Shown here: positions 12,601-26,100 of the stretch, in pieces
Layout: each line of letters begins with the position of its first letter
How positions within the stretch are numbered: the stretch's first letter is position 1
Assembly (NCBI RefSeq): GCF_022539665.2
Contig: NC_081337.1
Coordinates: 8,408,679 to 8,472,678, forward strand
DNA from: Daphnia carinata
Taxonomy: Eukaryota > Arthropoda > Branchiopoda > Diplostraca > Daphniidae
Length of the DNA stretch: 64,000 nucleotides
Reading direction: 5' to 3'
The notes under the pieces: generated by a model
Database searches by the model: none
Told to the model about the DNA's origin: nothing
Seen by the model: the letters and a program-made list of their open reading frames with translations, nothing else
Made by a program: the position numbers and the translations under genes

Positions 12601-15600
12601 TAATCATCTAACAGGACAGCCAAGAACACGAAGATACTAGAAAAGCCAATGTTTTGATAGAAAAGTATTTGAACCAAATGACAGAGGATGATCTTAACAT
12701 ATTGACCGATTGTGTACACAATGAAAAAGTGTATACAAACTATTTATTACGAAGAGGCTTTTTACCACACGCGTTTGTCGACATAAACTGAAAGAGACAA
12801 GAAACTTTTGTATTCACTGGTCGGTCGATTCTTGAAGAAACGAAACAGACGGAGGGTGAAACGAAATGCAATCAGGTCATCGTCAACCGGCTATCTGAAA
12901 AATATCTTATTTTTTATATTTTTCGGCTGCTGCCTTTTACCTGCCTCGTACTGTTGAATGATATAAATGACTATAGGGCCCGTCTTACAATTTTCAGGTA
13001 AAAAACAAGCGCCGGTCGTAAAAGAAATAAAAACTTTAGCCAAAGGTGGGGGAGAACTGTTAATCTTATTTTCTGTGATGTCTCCATCCACTCTGCTCCT
13101 GGGTATATTTTTTTTTTCGTGTCCCCTTGACCGGTTTGGCCAGCCCTGTCTTATGTGCAGCAGCACACCTGCGTCGGTACGGAATTTCGTTGTATTTTTG
13201 CGTGTGTTTTAACCATTTCCACCTCTCGGGCGTTCAGAAAGCAATCATCCATCAGTAACGCAGTTGTTGCATTCTGATGAGAGAAACTGGTCAGGTCAAG
13301 CTTCCCCCCTTTGGAGGTGATTCCAATTTTTTCGTCTGACCAGATATGTAAGTCGCTTGTTTTTGTTTTCGAAAATAAACGATGAACATTCCTATCCGCG
13401 ATTTCATTCAAAACCCACAGATCAAGTGGCATTTTGTGTGTAGACGAATGAAATGTAATACCTACACGAATGATGGATATTTTAATCAAGAGTTCTCAGA
13501 TATTCACCACAATCAGATGATGTGTGGAATGTTTTGATAGGATGTTATAAACTTTTCTCTAAAGAAAACCATTTTGATTTTATTTATGTCCGATTTTTCT
13601 TTTAACTATTTATGTGTCTCGAATTCTTCGTTGTTTGTAGGTCTGCGAGAATTTCGAGATCTATTCATTTGATGTCTACATCTCTTTCACGGATTCACAG
13701 CCGAGAAATAGGAGGCTATAAACACATTTGTGTATTAAAGAAATCTGATTTTTATAGGGGGAAAAATCGAGTTCTTTCTCCATGGCAAGGGAAGAGATCG
13801 GATCAGACTCTTTCTTGAATAATAGATAGTCTGCCTTCAGAGCCGTCTACTAATGACCTCGATGGCGGTTGACTTCTTATTCTATTTCTTCCCCCTTCTA
13901 CCTTGTCCTTTTAGATTATTATGTGGCCTCGTCACAACACAACATGTATAGGAATATATAAGGCTCTCTGATAATTTCTATTTCCCTTTTATTTATTATT
14001 TTTTAAAAGAAATAATATTTAAGTCCTTGGGGTAGAAGGATTTTCGAAAAATATACACGATTTCTCCAACAAAATTAATGATGATAATAACAAAAAAAAA
14101 TAAATAGAGAAGATATGCAAATATAGGTTTTTATATCGCAATCAACATTGAAGAAGATATCGGAAATAGCTTTTAATGTCAACGAGATTACGGCCAACAA
14201 TCAGCAAAGAAGAAAAACAAGAGCCACCACTTAATAAACAAGAAAACCGGTTAAAACAAAATTTCCTTTTTATTTTATTCATTGAAAAAAATACAAGAAA
14301 ACTTGTTCAAAGAAATAGAAGTTAAAATCTCGAAATAACACCCGTACACACAATATAATAGGAAACAAGAGAAGCGGATCAAAATTTAAAAAAAGAGGGA
14401 TTTACCGAGTTCACATGATTGCCCTTTCGTGTCATTGTGTAATCCACATAACATTTGATAATTTCTCAGAGTCATAAACATGGCATTCCTTATTGTTTTC
14501 GTTTTCCATTTAAAACCAAAAAGAAATTGGTAAAGTTATTTCGTGCTTTATAATAAACGAGCTCGTTTATCGTGATGATTGGTTAATATATATATTTTAC
14601 GCAATAATGTGTTTACCATTTGGAATGAAACAAGGACATTGTAACTTACTATTTTTTAGTCTGACAGAATAAAATGAAGACAAGGGCAATTAAACCACCA
14701 CATTAGATCGTCTTCTATAATGCAACAATGACAAATGATGTCGAGTGAAAAAAGAGGAGGTAGAATTATGTCCAGCATTCGCGCGATGACGCAATAATAA
14801 ATGATGATGATTAAAAAAAACCTATGGACGTATGATTTATACGTAGTCTACAAATATTTAAATAGCCTTTCAAGAAAAAAAAGAATAGTGCCATGTAGAA
14901 AAAAAAGAAAATTTAGAAAAATAATAAAAGTTAAAAAGAAAACATTAAGAAGAAGATGGAACATCTTCTGCAATGCAGAGAGGGGAACTCAGATAAAAGA
15001 AGCGTTCCTCTTTAAAAAGAAGGGATTATTACTTTTTTCCCTCAAACTGTCTTATTAGACTAACGTCTGTTTTTCCTTTAACCATTTTTGGTCAATGTTC
15101 TTCCCCCCTACTCCGCATCTTCCTCGTCTTTCCACCTGATGTGTTTCTCTTTTTGGTGTTGGAAGGGATGCAAACATCTTCATTGTGTCTGCTGTTATTG
15201 TCTGCGTAAAGGTAGAAAAGGAATAAAAAAATATGATGAGGGTTGCAGTCAGTATGTTATAAATTACAATCTTCTTTTTTTTTAAGGATGTTGTAAAAAC
15301 ACATCTCCTGTCGACGAAAAAGATGAAGAGATTTTGCTAGAAACTCGAAGAATGCAACATTTTCCACTAAAAATAGTGTTACAAAACGCGCCTCCAAAAA
15401 AAAGGATGTAAATTAGCATTTTACCAATGGTAAGCAATTCTTCTTGTTCGTTTTTATTTGACGTTTTATTCATGTATTAATAGTACGCCATTGGCGCGTG
15501 AAATTATCGCGTCGACAGACAATACCATCCCATAAATAGTCGAGTACGAGTTTTAAAATTGAACAATGTCATTCTACATCTGCGGTCTGCCCCTTTTCTT

Positions 15601-18600
15601 GTTCCAAACAGCAAAAAAACATCATCTTTAACTGAACCATATGGTGGGTCGCCATTGTCTCTTTTCCAATGACGTAACCTTCAGAAGGGGAGAAGCAAAA
15701 CTGTTCCATATAATCTACTATTAGATTAACTTCTTTTTTCCTCCCCTCTTACACAGAAAGTTCCAGCTGGCAGACAATGAGGCACGTCGAATGACGTGTT
15801 AAAAGTTGACACCAATGAAACACGCTCCCAACATTTTCTGAAAGAAATTCATGTGGAGCAATTGCATTGGTTGTCGTATAAAAATAATTTGTGAAATAAG
15901 AAAAATGTCAAGCCCATTTTAGGGTTTCTTTTTACAGAAGGCGAGACCAATCATTTTGTCATCCAACGTCAGCATCGCTGTCTTTCCCCCGGAATTCTCC
16001 GCGCTCCGGAGCGTGTGTGCATACGCATGGCCTGCGTTTGTTACCCGGCCAAAAAGGAATTCACACGTCTCCATAACAAACACGTACGCCCCAAATAAAA
16101 CTTAAAAAAAAAAGAATTTTATTTTCAATGCCTCTCTAGTTATAAAAGCACCATTAATCGTCAAAGTTTTAAATATGGAGCCAAGAAAACGCAGTTTGAA
16201 AATGATAATAATAAAAAAGGAATGCACTGTTGTAATAGATCCCTGCGTGTTTCCAAACCATTTTCGAAATCCCTTCAGCTATTTGCCCGCCAAAAAAAAT
16301 TAAGAACGGGCAGCTACTGGAAAAAAAGGAGATGTATTCTTCTTTTTAGTTTTTTAATTTCAAAAAAGAAGTCATAAAAAAAATTGAGAAGAAAAAAATA
16401 CACTGACTTGCCGCCTTCTTGTATATTGCCCAGCTATTATTATCATCCGTTGCTGCTGTTGTTTGCATCTATAACTGGAGACCAGTCCCCTCCCCCCTGA
16501 GGAACATTTTCGGACTGAAAGAACGCGGATGAGGGAGAAATTTTGAAAGCAACTGGGCAAAAAAAAAAATAAGGTTGAAAAACAGAACAAAAGTGTCAAT
16601 GACGAAAAAGTAACAACTGCTACGCCATTTTTGGACAAAGAAAAAGACTTGGATGAAAGAGGGGTCACATCCTAAATACATTTGCTGTTCTTCCTTCCTT
16701 TTTTTACTAAAGGGGAGGATTATATTGCCAGGTCAAACTTTTTTTTTTGCGTGAGATCTTTGCAAAAGAAACGTGATGGATGTCACCAACTTAAGAATGA
16801 CAAGCGATCAGACCCCCATATCTGTCACGGTATTTTTTCTACACGCCCATCGTCACAGAAGTTTTACATGGCGTGCAATTTAACTGAATATAGAATTGGA
16901 TATAGGTACGTATTTAATTTGTTTGTTCCATACAAACCTACGGGTTGATGTTACAGAGCTGCGAGCAACTTGATATTGCAAGCAATAAAATATTATGGAC
17001 AAATAAGAGTTTTCTCCAATTTCAATCGGCGTAAAAGAGTATCAAATGTTTTTACCCCTTTAGGAAACGCACACAACAAAGTGAAAATTATACCGCCTCG
17101 TTTCCCCCCTCTTCGTGATTGGGTAACTGAAAAAAATAAATGAAGGGAAAGAAATGCTTTGAATGCGATGACTATAGAAAACATGACGGCTTTTTGATTT
17201 CATCAGTCGGTGTACACCCAGGCGCAACTGTTATCCATAAATCACGTAGGAGGATATGCACGAAGGCGTGAATACCTCCCGGAAATACACGAAAAGAAAA
17301 ATCCCATTAAAATGCATTAAAATATTTTCACGCCCATGGCTTTTTCTTGATAAGTCTTGTATCTTGCACGATCAGCTGGGTTTCGGTTGTGTGCAAAACT
17401 GGAACAATTCTGGCGACATGTAATACCAGACGCTCTCCGCACACATCTATTTGTAGATTTGCTCCAATTTCTATTTTCTGCATTTTGATTATTTGAGCTG
17501 GACGTGTGTTCACTGCCCTCGTCGTGACCAAGTATAATAATAGCGAATGTTAAATATTTCTTGAATCACATCATCGTCACGTTTATTTATTCCGCCTAAA
17601 TGGCCGCAAGTGCTGCACATCTTTTGTGCCTGCACTTTTCAAGTAAGGACACAAAGAAAAATGCACAGGTTGAATCATTGCAATGGAATCTGTTGAAAGA
17701 GTCTACGGAACTGATGCAACATGATAAACCCACACATTTCTTTTGCTGCGCCTTATTTTTCTTCTTCTCTATTCGACTGGAGATATTTAAAAAAAATATA
17801 TATTTCGTGATATTTTACTCCCGAACGTGATATCTCTGAGTTATGCGTTTTGGATTTCGTCAAGCTCGGCAGTTGTATGGTGTGTAACTGAATGTACACA
17901 TAAATAGTTTTTCTTTTCTGTTTGTTTAAAAGTGTTGTGGCGCCGTTGGCTCCATGGAGAACTTAAAAATGTGCTGGACCAGTGCCGGCCAATGTCAAGA
18001 AAGAAAAACGCCCACCAAACCTTTTTTTTTTGTCCAGTCGTAACGGATCCAGCAGCCCAGTTTTACTAAATTTGCCTATCATCTTGATAGGAAAACTAGA
18101 GGAAAATTCAGAAAGACCAGATTGTATTCAAAGTTATTCGATTCGTCAAACAAGAAAAGAAAAAGTGACGTCAATTTGAAATTCCGGGTGGCCACGTCGT
18201 TTTCTTCGCATGTTATTCACGAAGCGATGAACGATTTTGATAAAACAACTGTCATAAAACTATAGAAGCTTTACATTCAACAAATATTTTATTACAAGAT
18301 GAAACAAGAGCATTCTGATTTCAGCTGCTTTTGTTCCACATAGGTATGAAAAAAAAAAAAAAACTTGTTCTCTGCGTCGATAGTTTCACAACCAGCTGGA
18401 ACACTGGTGGTCCATGTCGTGTAACGTTCGTCCACAAAGAAAAAATTCTTCTGTCGTATGAATACGTCTGTCAAGAAAGAGTATTCGACTCTCCTAATGA
18501 CTGGGAAACAAATACATCCCGCGTGAGAAACAACAACAAGCTGATGACATACGTTCAGGGTAAAAAGGGTTTGTTTTGTTTTTGGGTATAATCACCTGTG

Positions 18601-19880
18601 TACGGTGTGTAACCCAGTTTCTTTCGGGGTCAACCACTAGAATTGCTTTTCCAAGTGGAATGTTTTTGAAATCATATTTATTTTTAGATTTTGTTTGAAG
18701 GTATTCTAGTCAAGCCACAATTTTCTTATTCTCGACATATTCTAAATTTTTATGGCGCCTTGCATGGGTTACACCAGTTATGCCTGAAAACATTTTTCTT
18801 ACAAAAATTTTATGAAATGCTTAGTGGATTGCATGGATTTACATAATTGATTGGCTCCAAGGGAAGAATTAGACATATCATCACGACATCTGATGATCTC
18901 TATTGCATTTTTCTCTTCCAGTTTTTGTGGCTATTATTCAGGTAAAAACTATTCCAACTCTAATTAGAAATATTTGCATCAACATTAGAAATTCTTATGC
19001 TTGAATGGCATTGAGGTTTTGCATACAACAGCAGACATTTCTTCATCAAAATGCTGGGGAGCAGCATGCTAATGAGCCAAATGAAATTCAAACCTTTTTT
19101 TCTGAAATTATTTACTTTGCCTCTGTTCTTCCTTGCACATTGAACAAATAGAGCCTCCCCGACTTGTCTGGAGAAGTGGGCGTGATTGCAGCTGAATGGC
19201 ATGTAATAATTTGAGCCGTGAACTCGAAACCTTCCCGACCGCTTAAAGAAAGAGACATCAACATGTCTGGGACAATGATTACGGCTTCGTATGGTTGCAG
19301 AGTTCTTCTAGAGAGTTGGAACAATTTCTTTTTTTTTCTCTTTCCTCTGCTGCAATTGAGTACGAGGGAAAAGAAAAAAAGACTCGCCTTCAACAACAAA
19401 AACGGTAATACGAGCTGAAAGAAATCATAATCACCGTCGTAAAAAGGTAAACCAGAAGGAGGAAAAAAAAAGGAGAAGAGAAAAAAACAACAACTCAAGT
19501 TGTTCTTCTTCATTCTTTGTGTCGGCTGTGGACCCCGGCTGTGCCACGATGCCATCATCCACACACGGGGGTACGTTTCTTGCATTTTCTTCAAAAAATA
19601 GTATTAAAAAAACAGAATTGTTGTCCCGGTGTTTTTGTTTGTTAACGAATTATATTATAAGTTTATATATTTAGAAAAAAAATCGTGTGTGTGTGAAAAT
19701 GACTTGATTTGGTGTACCTGCATTTGTACATTATGGGCAATGCCGCCAAACAAACAACAAAAAATTGGAGCGAAAATTGAGAAATATCGAGTTGCCACAT
19801 CTGGTCGAGCGGTGGCGCTGTGATCGGAAAGCATGAAGCAGCCACATGATGAAAGTTCTGGTGGTGTGGAAAACCTTTTC
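6656..19880. other. Gene-poor intergenic region, about 13 kb
   Basis: No multi-exon gene with recognisable homology was found here on either strand. Open frames of 60-145 codons occur, but they are low-complexity or lack splice partners and conserved motifs. The region has poly-A/T and poly-C/G runs, a roughly 190 bp tandem duplication (see 9898-10265), a CAA run near 9528-9540 and a perfect 14-bp palindrome (ACAGATATATCTGT) at 12249-12262. It sits upstream of the integrin gene, so it could carry distal regulatory DNA or unseen 5' non-coding exons. Confidence 0.5.
9898..10265. repeat. Two-copy tandem duplication, unit about 190 bp
   Basis: Unit 1 begins at about 9898 and unit 2 at about 10091. 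Both contain, in order, CTGACCTTGGAATAAA, a G-rich block ending GGGGCAAGAAAA or similar, TTAGAGAGGGGG, AACCAAATTAGG and a CTTATTT segment. The copies differ by substitutions and small indels, so the event is not very recent. No coding or transposon feature is visible. Confidence 0.75.
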
Positions 19881-19912
19881 AGTCCAGTGTTGAACACGTT
19901 GCGGTACGGTTC
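19881..19912 (+). promoter_or_regulatory. Inr + DPE core promoter of the integrin alpha gene
   Basis: A perfect arthropod initiator, TCAGTC, lies at 19879-19884 with the A (+1) at 19881. Exactly at +28 to +32 (19908-19912) is GGTTC, a full match to the downstream promoter element consensus RGWYV. No TATA box is seen at -30. The start codon of the integrin gene is 276 bp downstream on the same strand, and no acceptor is needed to join them. Confidence 0.65.
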
Positions 19913-20011
19913 GTAAAAGAAATCGTCTCTTGGTGGAGGAAGAATTTAGTTTTTTTCGAGTTTGGTGAAACTTGGAGAAAATTTCGTAACAGTTGTGTGT
20001 TGATCGTTTTT

Positions 20012-20068
20012 ATGTTTTCTCAGCAACATGGTTGAATGAATATCTGGACGCTGTTTTTTCAGTCCTGA
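20012..20068 (+). promoter_or_regulatory. Three short upstream ORFs in the predicted 5' leader
   Basis: Between the predicted transcription start (19881) and the integrin ATG (20157) are three ATG-initiated mini-ORFs: 20012-20035 (7 codons plus stop), 20028-20039 (3 codons plus stop, overlapping the first in another frame) and 20036-20068 (10 codons plus stop). All terminate before the main start codon. If the leader is unspliced they would lower or condition translation of the integrin chain. Confidence 0.45.
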
Positions 20069-20156
20069 ATTGTGTGACCTCGTGCTGCACGTGTGACCTT
20101 GGTTTGCAAATTTTGCCTCATTTTCGCATTGTGCAGGAACAGGAAAAAAGAAAACT

Positions 20157-23100
20157 ATGATTGTGCAATTGGTGAACACGTTGTTGGCGGGCGTGTTGTT
20201 TTCAACATTGGTGATTGGCTTCAATTTGGAGCCGAGGATCCCCGTCATCAAGAACGGCATGGCTGGCTCATATTTCGGATATTCGGTGGCAGAACATCAA
20301 TCCATCAGCGTCGAAACAGGCGCCGTGCTCAACAATTGGTAAGTTTTTTTATTGCCATCATTCATTAAGCGAATTTTATCGTTCGATTAACTCACCTGCT
20401 GAGTCGACCGTTATTACATTAGTTCATCCATGGAATCATAAATTCAATTAAATGTTGAATTGTTCGAAAAAAAAGGCTGTTGTGGTCATCTAGTCGAAAG
20501 TAAACGTCGTAAAACCGTTCAAGGTCGTGCGCTTGACCAATGGCGTGTTCCATATTTCGAATCTCTTTTCACATGTAATATCTTGTGTATGCCACCCATT
20601 TCCTTAGTTGAATCGCCATTACAATAATTAGTGATTTTTTCTATCCCCATTACGGAGATCCCTTTTTTCCACAAATCCAACAAGGCATTTTTTTTTAATT
20701 TTACCTTTTTTTTTTTACTTTTGTTTTATTTTTGTATGTCTGCTTGGTCGACCACATCGCCGGGGAAAAATAGCTTTTTTTTTTTTAAAACAACAAAATA
20801 CTCCCTCCTCCCTAAAGCCATTTCCTTTTTAATAACGAGCTTTTAACACGGAATGGGAAAAAGACTTTTCAGTGTTTTATTGATGATCAAACAATGTTTT
20901 CATTTTTCGGAAGAGAAACGAAAGTGAAAGTTTTATTTTTTTTTTCCGGGCAAAATATGTCAAAATGATTTGACGCATTGACGATCACAGAAAGTTATTC
21001 GTCATCTCTACTCCCGCGGTCCGATGGCTGCACCGCGTTTACTTTGTACGCCCCGAAGGGCAACACGTCAGTTGTCAATCACCAGCTCGCACACAATCAT
21101 TTCGTTTCACAGTTTTCTCTTTTCTTAATTACTCCGTACGCATTTTTCAATTCGATTAGAAACGGTTTTATAACAAAAAATGGTTTATTCGTTAAACAAA
21201 TTTTTAAAAAATAATACGAACAAAAAATTGTGTTTTGATTTCTTCGAAAAGGATTGGTCCGTTTTTTTTTTGGCGGAAGATTCCGGTTTTTTACCCCCCC
21301 CCCCCTTTCTTTAGCAGCTGAGCAGAAATAAACCGCTATCGCTTCTTCTTTGACTTTGCATAGAAGGATTTACTTCTTTTTTTTTTCTTTCGATGGTAGA
21401 TCTTCTTCTTAACCAACGAAATCTTTTGATGCAGAACCGACTCTCCCGTTTCTTTTTTTCCAGACAATCAAATTGTAATTTGTTTCTTTTTTTTCCTTCT
21501 GCTTCTTTTTCTTTTTACATTGGGGGAAAAAAAAAAGAAAATGTGGGGGGAAATTCTCCTTCTTAACCCCCCCCCCCCCTTTTTTTCCTTCCAGGTATCT
21601 TTGTGGCATCTATTCCATCGAGATATTCGATGCTGTAGTTCTTTTTAAACTAACCGGTAAAAAGAAAAGATTAAAAAAATAGATGGGAGAGGGATAGTAA
21701 AAGACTATATACAAAAAGATCATCCCACTTCCCTATGAGCGGGGGGTTTCTCGTACCTACGCCAGGTATTGTTCCCCCTTCCTTCTCTCACGTGTAATAT
21801 TTTTTTCCTTCTTTAGCCTACCCCCCTTCTCACCGCAAACAAAATCGCTTTTTTTGTTGTTGAATTTCCTAGGGGGAAGAGAAGAGACGACTTTGAAATC
21901 TACAATTTCACGGGGCATCGCCATCGAATTACGTAATAATTTTCGCTATTTTGATTGTTTGTGGTCGTATGGTCGTCTCCGGTGTGACGCACAGTAGACG
22001 TCTATTGTTTTTCACGGTTATCGGGAAATGTCTTCCATCAATCTTTTTTTCTTTCTTTCTTTTTTTTTTTTGGAATTCCAAACGGATTTTTTTTTTATGT
22101 CGAGGGGCAAAGCGTTTCGTTGGAGGGGGGCTGAAAATGCTGTCTAAAGAATCAAGTATAAAAAGAGGTAAAAGAAGAACTTGTCGTCTACCCGTTTCCT
22201 CCTTTTCAATATTCTCTTTTTCGAGTTCATGTTCTTTGACATGTTGTGTGTCGCGCACACATAGATGGCTATATACCTCGTCTCTTTTTCTAGCCTTCAA
22301 TAAAAGAAGGAATTCTTTGTTGTTGTAGGGCTTTTCGTGTTCTCCTCCTCCCTCTTGCTTCACCTTTTCTTTAAAAACACATCACAGGTAAAAAGCGCCA
22401 GAGCGTCCTTTTTGCTCCCACCTTGACGTTTCACATAGTTCCGACCGAGGCTAAGAAAGGGGGGAGTACTTTTGTCCATCTTCGTTGGAAATGCAAAACG
22501 AGAAATTGATTTTTTTTTTCTTTACCTTTAAAATGTTTTGACCGTGAGTCACAATCGTCCAAAGAAACACTTTGGCAGTCGCTCAAGTTGCGTGTTTATA
22601 GTGGGGACAAAACAACAGACGGACATTTTGAGTACCAAGTATTTCTTTTTTTGAAAGTTGTAAACGTTTGTTACGACCTCTTGTGTATTTGGCGTGAGAA
22701 AAAGGCGTCGTCTACGTTTGTTTTCTGGGCCTGTCAAAGTGTTTCTTGTTCAATAAGAAGACGACTGTTGGATGAAACAAAATCAACTGGGTTTCCTTCT
22801 TTGTTTTGATGGACTTGGAGGTGTTGTTTGCGTGTTGTGATATTTATTCTTGAGAGGAGAGAAAAAAAATCAAAATCAAATCGTTTGGAATGAGATAGAA
22901 GAGGAAATGTGAACGAAGAAATGATGAATCGTCTGGTTGATCCACTCGATGAATTAAAGATGAAGGGTCACCAACATTTTCCAAACCGGAAAATTTTGAA
23001 AACCTCCGACGTACCTTAAATGGATGCGACGCCATCATTTCTTTTAGTCTCATTTGTATATGATGAGAAAACGAATGGGAAATTTTTATTTTAAATTTTC

Positions 23101-26100
23101 GGGGACGTGCGGAAGAGGAGCTACTTCAACTGGCAACCTAGAAAGAAGGGGGGGGGAGGTGATGACGAGTTGTTGTGGCGTCAAACAACTTTGTCATCGT
23201 TTTCCAAGAAAAAAAAAAATAAGCAAAAATTCAGTAACACTGAATTCAAGTACCACGTTTGAAATGCGTGCGTGTCCACTAGCGAACTAATAACATTTTT
23301 TTTTTAAACATGGCGTAATGATGATGATGTAAAGAATAATAACATACGTAAGGGACGCAGGTATACAGGTAGATTGATTGTGTTACACGCGACCCGGCCC
23401 TCCGTGACGGTGCGAGTTTTTTTTTTGTGTGTGTGTGGTGTGGTCGGTTGGTGCTATATCCTCTTCGTTAGACACGTCAATTGGCCCAAGAAACCACTAC
23501 CACCGCACTAGGAAATAAAAGAAGACGACAACAACAACACAACAAAAGAAAAAGATTTTTTTTTTTTTTCGTGACTAATGCAATTTGATTGTCAGCGAAA
23601 TTCTTTCTTGAATTATTTTTGGATGTTAGCCGTGACGAAATAAGACACACGTCGCCATTGCCGCCAAAAGCCGAGAGGAAAAAGAGAATAGAATAATGTA
23701 AAAATGTGTCGGCAAAAGCGTGCAAGAATGGAACCTGAGAGAATCAGTAGTCAGTAAAGCCAAGAGAGAAGACACATTCTTGGATATCTTTCCAGATGGC
23801 CGCCGTTACGCCATTTCGTATTGGGGTCTGTCCTTCCACCAACAGTCCAAGAATATATAAAAGAGAAGCTAGCAGTGCTATTTGGAACGCCAGAATTATT
23901 TGCGCCGTTGTTTTTTATGAATCTTTCTTTAAAAGACGTGCCAGATTTTCTATTTCGGACAGCGGAGGTGCCCCAATTTCTCTCGAAAATAGAATTTTTT
24001 TTTTTCTTTTCCAAGTGACATCACCCACACAATTGAAAGTGACGGTGAAATGCTTGGCATTTAAATTGTTGACCTAGTACGAGACAATCTCCTCTTGATA
24101 AATAACTGGTTGGACTCTTTTTATCGCATTGTGTTGTCCAAGTACATCGTACAGTGTTTTTGACGGATAATTAAAGAAACGGGAATATAAATTTTTTTTT
24201 TTGGGAACACGTTCGTCGACATTCCTTTTTTGTTTTTGTTTTTTTTTGCGCGTGACGTTGCATTCAAATATGGCGCGTAAAATAGGGGAGGTTAAAACAA
24301 CGGATTTTTACCTGCTTGGTCTAAATTCCTTTCTTTTCCTTGGATATTGATTGATTGCCTTGTTGTTAAAAAAGAGAAAAAAAAGATTGGACGTGTCGGT
24401 TTGTTTCCGTAGAATTTTTTGAAAATCGACAAAACATTCCCTTTATTTTTTCATAATCTCGAGCACGTTGTTGGTTGCATGACGAAAAAAAAACGGGGGG
24501 GGGGGTGATTATACCGTCCTGGAAAGCACGTTCCATGCATTATGCATTTGCTCGAATAATAATCTAGGAAAACGGGTGTATTATGAATCGGGTAACCCAT
24601 CACCAACCCCTCGGGTCAAAATGCCTCTGAAATCAACCGGGACAAACATTTTCTGATGAATTATTGTAATGTTAATGGCAGAAGAAGAAACCCCCTCGCA
24701 ACTATAAATAAATCACGTTTTCCTTTTGTTTCCTAAGAAAATTTAGGGATTTCAAAAGTTTAACTACCTCCACATTTTGTCGATTTGTCTGGGGGAATTC
24801 GTGAGAAACGAGGGGCTTGGTCAGCTCGTTCTTTCGGAAGTCTAGGGGCGTCTCTTCCGGTCGATGAAGCTGTTCGTTTTGTACCGCCAAAACCTGCCCA
24901 CCAATATGCAACTTAAAATTTGTTTTTCTAGAATTCGGTTTTAATGTGGGAAAAAAATTTTTTTTCTTACCTTGTGAGAAGAAGAAAAGGAGAACAACAC
25001 ATTGGCATCAATTTCTAACTAATGAAAATGGAGCCCCTATTTCTTTTTCTTTCTTGTTGTCGGTTAAGTTTCCATGAGTTGGCGTTACACACGAAAACCG
25101 GCTGTCACGCATCTTGACGAATGGCTCCCTTGTTTTCAGCATTTTTATTTTTTTTCCTCTACTTCATTCCCCCCTTTTTTAATGACTATTCGAATTGCCG
25201 ACCGTGATTTTCTCGACTTTCGAAAGTTTTGACGCCCGTGCAAATGATTTTTTTTTTTTGGGGTCAAATCTATTGCAAAAAAACAGCATCCGAAAACAAA
25301 AGAACAGGAAAGAAAAAGAGAGTGAAAGCTGGAAAAGGAAAAGAAACATTCGGCAGCCATAAAGGCTCGTCTTCTTTAACGCATACGATCGTGCAGCAGC
25401 GTGAAAGTTTCCATCCACCGTACAGCCTTGGCTTTTTGTGGTCCCGTATTCGTGATCGGCAAAGGCCAAACGAATCCCCACCCCAATCACTTTCGAAATC
25501 TTATGTGTGTGTTGCTTTGTTTCTCCCCCCTTTTTTTTTATTCCGTTCTCCCATTCCTTTCCATTCGGCGGCCTTGTGCTATTATGAATTCTAAAAGCCC
25601 AAGTGTCTTTGCGTCACGGCGTTTTTACGACAGTACACCTCGAAAAAAAAAAAAAGCCTGGCCGTTTTTGTCATGGCAACACGTTAGCAAAAATGTCCAT
25701 AAAAGGGGAAAACGTGTTATGTCGTCATTTGAATTAAATAATACGTGGGAAGGGAATTTTAAAAAGAATGGACAGAGAAAGTTTAGCGATGATGACAAAA
25801 ATGATGATTTTGCACGAGTTTTTAGATGACTCATCCGCCTTAAAGGAGCTAACAGAGATTTTTCTTCGGGGGGGCCCCATCATCCGATGGAAAGTCTGGA
25901 ACGCAGACAAATCGTGCCAGTTTTTGGCAGCCTCTCTCTCTCTCCCCCCGGATTTTTTTTTTTTATTCTTCTCCATCGATGTTGCTGGTACAATCAAAGC
26001 TAGTGCTTGTCGTTGTTACACTTTGCCCCGACGACAAGACCAGTCGTCGTTTTTATCTCCTACTATTCATCTTGTTGTCCTTCTTTTTCCACCCTCCATC

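Noticed and set aside
13151-13489. 112-codon open frame on the minus strand in the gene-poor region
   Set aside because: No recognisable domain, no splice partners, no conserved motif; a frame this length is expected by chance in 13 kb.
19112-19594. 160-codon minus-strand frame upstream of the integrin promoter
   Set aside because: Dominated by Phe, Leu, Ser and Lys from poly-T/A runs, with no homologous motif.
21929-22363. 144-codon minus-strand frame and its opposite-strand partner in integrin intron 1
   Set aside because: Composition is Lys/Glu/Phe/Ser-rich low complexity from purine and pyrimidine tracts; both strands are open for the same reason.
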